NCBI RefSeq assembly: GCF_000423905.1
Contig: NZ_AUIW01000010.1
Span: forward strand, 20,619-84,618
Length of the DNA: 64,000 nucleotides
Origin: Thermus antranikianii DSM 12462
Lineage (GTDB): Bacteria; Deinococcota; Deinococci; Deinococcales; Thermaceae
Direction: 5' to 3'
Part shown: positions 58,957 through 64,000 of the stretch, one piece after another
Numbering within the stretch: position 1 is the first letter of the stretch
Layout: each line of letters opens with the position of its first letter
Translations under genes and position numbers: made by a program
Notes under the pieces: model-generated
What the model was told of the DNA's origin: nothing
The model's input: only the letters and a program-made list of their open reading frames with translations
Database searches by the model: none

Positions 58957-60795
58957 GTGGGCGTGTGGAAGGACCGTAAGCGCCTGGGAATCCTGGTGGC
59001 CCTGGGGGGAGGGGTTCTCCTCCTCCTCTGGTACCTGGCGCCCTGGGCGGTACCCCATCGCCTTTTTGGCGGCGAAGGCGTGCTTCTAAGCCCCTTCGGC
59101 CACCACCTGCCCCAAGGAACCCTGCCCCCGGGTTACCGGGATGGCTGGCTCTCTTGGGTCTTTTATCCCTCCTTGGTCTGGCTGGCCCTCACCCTGGTCC
59201 TGGCCTGGACCCCTAAGCCTGCCCGGAAGCTTTACCTCATGGGGATCCTGGGCCTAGGCCTCTTTCTCCTCACCTACCTTCTCTTTCAAGCCAGCGTGGC
59301 CCAGGTGAACGCGGGTGCAGAAAGGCCCATCCTCAGGCGGTACACCCTGGGGCTTGGCAGCTACGCCACCTTGGCCTATAGCCTCTACCTTCTCCTCCTG
59401 GCCCGGCTTTTCTCTCCTGGGGGGCTAGCCTTTCTGGTGCGCCGCCGGGGGGTGGTGGTGCCCCTCTTCTCCCTCCTCCTGGCCTCCTTGTTGGGTGGCG
59501 TCATCGTGGCGGTGATGAAGGCGAACCCCGGGGAGGCTAAGACCTTGCGAGAAGCCGCCATGTTGAAGCTGGACCTCATCACCTACACCTACCAGCTCCT
59601 CTATAGCCCCTTGGTCAACCCCTCAGGCTTCCTGCAAAGCCTCCTCCTGGCTACTCCCCTGATCCTCACCGGCTTGGCCGTGGCTTTAGGCTTCCGCGGG
59701 GGGCTCTTCAACATCGGGGCCCCGGGGCAGCTCATCCTAGGAGGCATCGCCGCCATGCTGGTGGGGGTGTACCTGCCGGGACCCAGGTGGCTGGTACTGC
59801 CCCTCGCCATCCTGGCCGCCGCTTTGGCCGGGGGGCTATGGGGCGCCCTGCCTGGTTGGCTCAAGGCCCGTTTTGGGGCCCACGAGGTGATCAACACCAT
59901 CATGCTGAACTACATCGCCGCAAGCCTCTTCCTTTTCCTTATCTCCTCCAACGAGTACAAGTTCTTCGGCTACACCCTGTACCTGCCCTTCAAGTACCCC
60001 GGGTACGAGGCCCGGAGCTACGAGATTCGACCCGAGGCCCGCATCCCCCACTGGACCGAGCTGGTGGCCCCAGGGGGGGAGCTTTCCTTCGCCTTGCCCT
60101 TGGCCCTCCTCCTGGGCCTCCTGGGCTACTTCCTCACCAGAAAAAGCCTGGGCCACCGGGTGCTCCTGGGCCTCCTGGCCGGGATGGTGGGGTACTTGGT
60201 GGGGGGGTTTCTTCCGGGGCCTGCGGTGAACTTCGGCCCGGACCTCACCTCGGTGCGGCTCAACGGGGCCTTCCTCTTGGCCCTTCTGGCCCTTCTCTTC
60301 TTCCACTTCTACGTCTTCCGCACCGTGGGGGGATACGAGCTTAGGGCCATGGGCCTGGCCCCCAAGGCGGCGGAGTACGGGGGGGTGCTCTCTGGGCGGA
60401 AGATGGTCCTCACCATGTTCCTGGCAGGAGCCTTGGCGGGTCTGGCCGCCACCCACTACGTGCTGGGCGGGGGGATTGACGAGTACCGCCTGAAGCAATC
60501 CCTTCCCTATTCCGTGGGCTTTGACGGCATCGCCGTGGCCCTGATGGGCCAGAACACCCCCTTGGGGGTGGGCCTCGCCGCCTGGCTTTTCGGCATCCTC
60601 CTCACGGGAGGATTGCAGGTGAACCTGCAGCTCGGCATCAGCCGGGAACTGGTGGCGGTGCTTCAGGCCTTGATCGTTCTCTTCATCGCCGCAGGGGGCT
60701 TTTTGCCCCGCTACTTCACCGACCCCCTGCGGGCAGCCGAGGTGGAACTTAGGGAAGAAAGTCGAAAGCGAGGGGAAAGGGAGGAGACCCCATGA
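58957..60795 (+). CDS. Nucleoside-type ABC transporter permease, large subunit
   Basis: 612 residues, much longer than the ~350 of YufP-like permeases. The C-terminal core has the BPD_transp_2 pattern: GLAVALGFRGGLFNIGAPGQ, AHEVINTIMLNYIA and YELRAMGLAPKAAEYGGV. About 230 residues at the N-terminus add several helices. A TACAAT box (58950-58955) lies just before GTG 58957; GTG 58963 would be the leaderless start. The pair lacks an adjacent ATPase and lipoprotein. Confidence 0.88.
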   Translation: MGVWKDRKRLGILVALGGGVLLLLWYLAPWAVPHRLFGGEGVLLSPFGHHLPQGTLPPGYRDGWLSWVFYPSLVWLALTLVLAWTPKPARKLYLMGILGLGLFLLTYLLFQASVAQVNAGAERPILRRYTLGLGSYATLAYSLYLLLLARLFSPGGLAFLVRRRGVVVPLFSLLLASLLGGVIVAVMKANPGEAKTLREAAMLKLDLITYTYQLLYSPLVNPSGFLQSLLLATPLILTGLAVALGFRGGLFNIGAPGQLILGGIAAMLVGVYLPGPRWLVLPLAILAAALAGGLWGALPGWLKARFGAHEVINTIMLNYIAASLFLFLISSNEYKFFGYTLYLPFKYPGYEARSYEIRPEARIPHWTELVAPGGELSFALPLALLLGLLGYFLTRKSLGHRVLLGLLAGMVGYLVGGFLPGPAVNFGPDLTSVRLNGAFLLALLALLFFHFYVFRTVGGYELRAMGLAPKAAEYGGVLSGRKMVLTMFLAGALAGLAATHYVLGGGIDEYRLKQSLPYSVGFDGIAVALMGQNTPLGVGLAAWLFGILLTGGLQVNLQLGISRELVAVLQALIVLFIAAGGFLPRYFTDPLRAAEVELREESRKRGEREETP

Positions 60796-61715
60796 ACCTG
60801 GACGCTGCCTTTTGGATCGCCCTCTTCTTCTCCACCCTGCGCCAGACCACCCCCCTTTTGCTCACCGCCTTGGGGGGGATGTTTTCCGAAAGGAGCGGGG
60901 TGGTGAACATCGCCCTCGAGGGCATCATCCTCTTCGGAGCCCTCACCGCCGCGGTGGTGGTGGAAAGGGTGGAACACACCTTAGGCCCCGGCCCCCATCC
61001 CTGGCTTCCCTGGCTTGGGATCCTAAGCGCCATGCTGGTGGGAGGGCTGGTGGCCCTGGTGCACGCGGTGGTCTCCATCAAATACCGGGCCGACCAGATC
61101 ATCAGCGCCACCGCCATCAACCTCCTGGCCCTGGGAGCCCCTAGCCTGGTGCTCACCTACTTCTACGGCAACGCCACCAACTCCAAGGAGGTGGCAAACC
61201 GCCTGCCCCTTTGGGGGCCGGAGGGCTTTGCCCTTTCCCCTTTGGTCTACCTGGCCTTCCTCCTGGTCCCCCTAAGCTGGTGGGTCCTCTTCAAGACCCC
61301 CTTTGGCCTGCGGCTCAGGGCCGTGGGCGAGCATCCCGAAGCCGCCGACACCCTGGGGATCAACGTGTACCGCATGCGCTACATTGGGGTGGTGCTCTCC
61401 GGGATCCTGGCGGGCCTTGCCGGGGCCTACCTGGCCATCGGCTTTCTCAACCAGTTCGTGCGGGGCATGTCCGCGGGGATGGGGTTCATCTCCCTGGCGG
61501 CCATGATCTTCGGGAAGTGGCACCCCTTGGGCATCCTTTTCTCCACCCTGCTTTTCGGCTTCGCCAGCGCCTTGGCCATCCAGCTTCAGGGCACGGAGAT
61601 CCTGCCCGCGGTCTTGGTGCAGGCCTTCCCCTATGTGGTCACCATCTTGGTGCTGGCGGGCTTCATGGGCAAAAGCCGACCCCCGGCGGCGGTGGGAAGG
61701 CCCTACGAGAAGTGA
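60792..61715 (+). CDS. Nucleoside-type ABC transporter permease, second subunit
   Basis: 307 residues, eight or more helices. It has GGMFSERSGVVNIALEGIIL, KYRADQIISATAINLLALG and LRAVGEHPEAADTLGINVYRMR, the hallmarks of the YufQ half of BmpA-linked importers. Its ATG overlaps the stop of the larger permease (ATGA). Purine nucleosides are the usual substrates of this class. The stop overlaps a minus-strand small gene by 13 bases. Confidence 0.92.
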   Translation: MNLDAAFWIALFFSTLRQTTPLLLTALGGMFSERSGVVNIALEGIILFGALTAAVVVERVEHTLGPGPHPWLPWLGILSAMLVGGLVALVHAVVSIKYRADQIISATAINLLALGAPSLVLTYFYGNATNSKEVANRLPLWGPEGFALSPLVYLAFLLVPLSWWVLFKTPFGLRLRAVGEHPEAADTLGINVYRMRYIGVVLSGILAGLAGAYLAIGFLNQFVRGMSAGMGFISLAAMIFGKWHPLGILFSTLLFGFASALAIQLQGTEILPAVLVQAFPYVVTILVLAGFMGKSRPPAAVGRPYEK

Positions 61716-61978
61716 AGGACCTTGACCCACCGCCCCAGGCGGTAGCGGAGGGTGAGGGCGCTGCCGTCCTGGAAGCGGAGCTCCACCCGCCCCTTTCCCA
61801 AGGCGAAGCCCGCCACCTCCTCCGCCCCTAGACCCTGGGCGAAGTGGGCGAAGCCATCCGAGCGCAGGTAGAGGAAACCCTCCCCCCCAGGGGTGAGGAG
61901 GAAGATCTGGGCCTCGGTGCCCTGGCGGTTCAGCACCAGGCGGCGCACCTTTCGGGCGAAAACCTGGGCCCCGCTCAT
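61703..61978 (-). CDS. Unknown small protein, third gene of the holB operon
   Basis: 91 residues, no family recognised. It is rich in beta-type segments (AQIFLLTPGGEGFLYLRSDG, then RVELRFQDGSALTLRYRLG) and lacks Cys. It starts one base after the ricT stop, so it is co-transcribed with holB and ricT. In Bacillus the gene at this place is yabA, but this protein shows no zinc motif or coiled coil of YabA. Confidence 0.7.
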   Translation of the reverse strand: MSGAQVFARKVRRLVLNRQGTEAQIFLLTPGGEGFLYLRSDGFAHFAQGLGAEEVAGFALGKGRVELRFQDGSALTLRYRLGRWVKVLHFS

Positions 61979-61979
61979 C

Positions 61980-62768
61980 CTAAGCCAGTTCCTCCTTGGA
62001 CACCTCCACCGCCTTCCCCTCCTCCAGGAGGAGCTCCACCGTCCCCTTCAAGGGGTTCACCTTTTGCACCTTGCCGCACACCCCCTCCTTGGTGCAGACC
62101 CGGGCGTTCTTGCGGGGAAGCTCCTTAAGAAGCTCCTGGTACACGGGATGCTCGTAAACCAGGCAGCAAAGAAGCCGGCCGCAAGGACCCGAGATCTTCT
62201 CGGGGTTCAGGGGAAGCCCCTGGTCGCGGGCTAACCTAATGGAAACCTGGGCGAAACCCTGAAGCCAGGTGGAGCAACAAGACTCCATCCCGCAGGCGCC
62301 CAAGGTGCCCAGGTAGGCGGCCTCCTCCCGGGGGCCCTCGGCCAAAAACTCCACTCGAGCCCCGAAGCGCTCGGAAAGCTCCCGGGTAAAGCGCTTGAGG
62401 TTCACCCGCTCCTCCGCGGCGTAGTGCACGGAAAGGTGCCGGCCATCCAGGGTGAAGTCGCACCCCAGGACCTTGGCCCTCACCCCCTCTTCCCGAAGGC
62501 GGGCCCGCAGGTAAAAGGCCGCCTCCTCCGCCTTGGCCCGGAGCCTCGAGGCCAGGTCCAGATCCTCCTTGGTGGCCAGGCGCACCACCTCCCCGGCCTC
62601 CTTCTCCTTGCGGGGCGGGGTGCGCACCTTGCCCACCTCCAGGCCCCGGCTGGTGCGCACCACCACATACGCCTCCAGGGGCGGGGGATCCCCCTGGAAG
62701 CGGAAGTAGCGCAGGACAGGGGTGCGGGCTTTGCGCAGGTCGGCGTGCAGGCGAACGCCCACGGTCAT
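61980..62768 (-). CDS. ricT: RicT/YaaT (PSP1 domain) regulator
   Basis: 262 residues. The PSP1 C-terminal domain is present with the Cys set CGMESCCSTWL and GPCGRLLCCLVYEH, and VCTKEGVCGKV near the end. In Bacillus the RicTAF complex carries Fe-S clusters and directs RNase Y. The holB-ricT order is the same as holB-yaaT in Bacillus, which supports the call. It overlaps holB by four bases. Confidence 0.92.
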   Translation of the reverse strand: MTVGVRLHADLRKARTPVLRYFRFQGDPPPLEAYVVVRTSRGLEVGKVRTPPRKEKEAGEVVRLATKEDLDLASRLRAKAEEAAFYLRARLREEGVRAKVLGCDFTLDGRHLSVHYAAEERVNLKRFTRELSERFGARVEFLAEGPREEAAYLGTLGACGMESCCSTWLQGFAQVSIRLARDQGLPLNPEKISGPCGRLLCCLVYEHPVYQELLKELPRKNARVCTKEGVCGKVQKVNPLKGTVELLLEEGKAVEVSKEELA

Positions 62769-63574
62769 GTTTCCAAGTCTAAGGCCAATCGGGCCAGGAC
62801 CAGGTCCGGGCTCACATACCGCTCCAAGGCCTCCCGAGCCGCCTCGAGGGCCAGAAGCGCCCGCGGACGGTGGCGGAAGGCGGCATAAAGGGCGAAAACC
62901 CCTTCCTCATCCGCAAAAAGCTCCTTCAGAAGGGTAAACCGCCGCCAGGAGGAGGCGCCATCCACCTCCCTGGCCTTCTCCATACGGGCGCGAAAGGCAT
63001 CGAGGTCGGCTAGGGCCCTCAGAAGCCGGCCTGGAGCCCCGCCGGCGTAAGCCAGAAGCTCCGGGTCCTGGGTCAAGGGGTAAAGCCGCTCCTCGGGCAC
63101 CGGGGCAAAGGCCACCTCCAGGGCCCGGCTGGCCAAGGTGGGAAGCAGGGTGGCGCGGCTTGGGGCGATGAGGACGATACGCCCGTAGGAGGGAGGTTCC
63201 TCCAGAAGCTTTAAGAGGGCGTTGGCCGCCGCCTCGGTGAGGAGGTGGGCGGCATCCAGGATGGCCACCTTGACCCGCTCCCGGGGGTGGGTGGCAAACC
63301 AGTCGAAAAGGGGTTCCACCTCCTCAAGGCGGATCTCCACCCGCCCCTTCAAACCCCGCTCCGGGGGACCTATCTCCAGAAGGTCGGGGTGCTCCCCCAA
63401 GGCAGGGGGAGGGAACCCCCGGTTCAGCCCCCAGGCGTACCAGCGGGCCACCAGGCGCCTCCCCACCCCTTCCGGCCCCGAGAAGAGCAGGGTAGAGGCG
63501 CCAAGCCGGGGCAGGAGCTCCAGGACGGCCTCGTGGCCGATTATTCCCCAAGGGTCAGGCGGGTGTAGAGCCAC
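62765..63574 (-). CDS. holB: DNA polymerase III delta-prime subunit
   Basis: Clamp-loader subunit of 269 residues. The AAA+ fold has a P-loop with Lys replaced by Arg (SGPEGVGRRLVARW), as expected for the non-hydrolysing delta-prime. KVAILDAAHLLTEAAANALLKLLEEPPS is the diagnostic segment, followed by an arginine-finger-like SRA. The zinc module of E. coli delta-prime is absent. The GTG start (complement of 63572-63574) lies inside the end of an upstream reading frame that is truncated by the IS element. Confidence 0.9.
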   Translation of the reverse strand: MALHPPDPWGIIGHEAVLELLPRLGASTLLFSGPEGVGRRLVARWYAWGLNRGFPPPALGEHPDLLEIGPPERGLKGRVEIRLEEVEPLFDWFATHPRERVKVAILDAAHLLTEAAANALLKLLEEPPSYGRIVLIAPSRATLLPTLASRALEVAFAPVPEERLYPLTQDPELLAYAGGAPGRLLRALADLDAFRARMEKAREVDGASSWRRFTLLKELFADEEGVFALYAAFRHRPRALLALEAAREALERYVSPDLVLARLALDLET

Positions 63575-63660
63575 GCGGGAAACCCCTCCTCCGCCAGGCG
63601 CTGGGCCACCTTATCCAGATTGTACCTCACCCGGAAAAAGGTGATCCCGTCCCCTTCCCA
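63541..63660 (-). pseudogene. 3' remnant of a gene upstream of holB
   Basis: An open frame of 39 codons ending at TAA (complement of 63541-63543) overlaps the holB start by 34 bases, the layout of a natural coupled gene end. The encoded piece (ITFFRVRYNLDKVAQRLAEE, then GFPAWLYTRL) resembles the end of a SPOR-type or similar alpha/beta repeat but is too short to assign. The frame meets the IS end at about 63661, and its 5' part is missing from the window. Confidence 0.6.
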
Positions 63661-64000
63661 CAGGGCAGACTTGACCGTTATACCGCATAGAGCCCCAGGA
63701 ACCTGAGGGCGGAGAGGGGATGGAAGGAGAAGGTCTCCAGGGCCGCCTTCTTCTTCCGCACCCCCCTGCGGTACAGCAGGGACACCAGAAAGGCCCGGAG
63801 GACCGCCAAGACTTGCGCCCCCACGCCCCGCACCTGGCAGGCGTCCTCATGGAGGAGGACGTCCCGTACCCAAAAGGACCGGTTCTCCACCTCCCACCGG
63901 GAAAGGAGAAGCTCCCCAAGCCGCCTCGCGTCCGCCTCCTCGGCTCCCAAGCTGGTGAGGGCGTAGCTCGCCGCGCGCCGTACCTCCCCCGTCCCCTTGT
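63661..64000. mobile_element. End of an ISAs1-family insertion sequence (partial)
   Basis: The likely terminus is CAGGGCAGAC at 63661, followed by non-coding bases to the transposase stop at 63678. The other end is outside the window, so the terminal repeats and target duplication cannot be compared. The boundary is placed by the CAG start and by the end of the adjoining gene frame. Confidence 0.65.
63678..64000 (-). CDS. ISAs1-family transposase, C-terminal part
   Basis: About 106 codons at the end of a DDE transposase, open to the window edge. The segment KGTGEVRRAASYALTSL, then SRWEVENRSFWVRDV and LHEDACQVR matches the ISAs1/H-repeat pattern in which the Glu of EN is catalytic. It ends in FHPLSALRFLGLYAV. 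No stop or frameshift is seen in the visible part, so the copy may be intact. The 5' end lies beyond 64000. Confidence 0.8.
   Translation of the reverse strand, partial: KGTGEVRRAASYALTSLGAEEADARRLGELLLSRWEVENRSFWVRDVLLHEDACQVRGVGAQVLAVLRAFLVSLLYRRGVRKKKAALETFSFHPLSALRFLGLYAV

Noticed and set aside
63541..63660. The fragment before holB as the end of tmk
   Set aside because: tmk precedes holB in some bacteria, but this piece does not look like the thymidylate kinase C-terminus.
1..64000. CRISPR arrays, rRNA, tRNA and prophage genes
   Set aside because: No regularly spaced repeats, no rRNA-like stretches, no cloverleaf with a CCA end, and no phage structural or integrase motifs seen; gaps between genes are at most about 120 bases.

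Overview
The window is a stretch of chromosome from a member of the genus Thermus. The support is very high GC with G/C at third codon positions, dense short-gap operons, many GTG and TTG starts, -10 boxes only 6-10 bases before start codons (leaderless mRNAs), and Thermus-type proteins: arginine decarboxylase for long polyamines, a short thioredoxin-reductase-like flavoprotein, and TrmB with a C-terminal extension. The species cannot be fixed from this sequence alone. No rRNA, tRNA, CRISPR array or prophage was found, and no gap without a gene exceeds about 120 bases.

Layout. 1-4.4 kb (minus): aromatic biosynthesis (chorismate mutase/DAHP synthase, cut by the window edge), tatA-tatC, glmU, trmB. 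4.4-6 kb (plus): a DUF4388 protein coupled to an HD-GYP response regulator. 6-9.6 kb (minus): UbiD-type decarboxylase, YraN, and a membrane PASTA protein whose N-terminus looks like a decayed Ser/Thr kinase lobe. 9.6-20.2 kb: flavoprotein, SDR, AlaX-type editing protein, a HEPN/MNT pair, an RsuA-type pseudouridine synthase, VanW protein, small cupin-like protein, topA, CoA-transferase and alanine-dehydrogenase-like genes. 20.2-26.1 kb: DUF456, glutaredoxin, lgt, a PatB-like aminotransferase, Hsp20, rhodanese, metallo-beta-lactamase fold protein, zinc-ribbon coiled coil, OsmC. 26.1-31.4 kb: a small metalloenzyme and a complete Fe(III) ABC importer with a Fur-like palindrome, then truA. 31.5-36.2 kb (minus): oligopeptide importer permeases and binding protein, and an A-type Fe-S carrier. 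36.2-47.1 kb: M24 peptidase, prs, alpha/beta hydrolase, DUF72, speA, a membrane diguanylate cyclase, metK (minus), murI, LOG, rdgB and an RMD1-like gene. 47.2-53.3 kb: malto-oligosaccharide ABC importer with a GH13 enzyme and a small unknown gene. 53.3-63.6 kb: mutS2, thioesterase, pepF, arsC, ubiE/menG, two nucleoside-type ABC permeases, and the holB-ricT-unknown operon. The right edge holds the end of an ISAs1-family insertion sequence abutting a gene remnant that overlaps holB.

How the parts work together. Three importers (iron, peptide, maltodextrin) each start with a recognisable sigma-70-type promoter. The peptide and maltose systems have hairpins between the binding protein and the permeases, fitting excess binding-protein production. 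Neither encodes its own ATPase, and the nucleoside permease pair also lacks an ATPase and binding protein, so shared subunits elsewhere are implied. Cyclic-di-GMP synthesis (GGEEF protein) and degradation (HD-GYP regulator) are both present. MetK and SpeA both feed polyamine synthesis. UbiD and UbiE are compatible with menaquinone synthesis.

No clear undescribed defence or mobile system was found. The most interesting points are regulatory DNA (a 16-bp palindrome between divergent thioesterase and pepF promoters, two back-to-back hairpins before speA, a 7-1-7 palindrome before the iron importer, 11-bp Pho-box-like repeats before the cyclase), the kinase-less PASTA protein, the compact HEPN/MNT pair with a CATG-overlapping divergent start, and the IS junction at holB.
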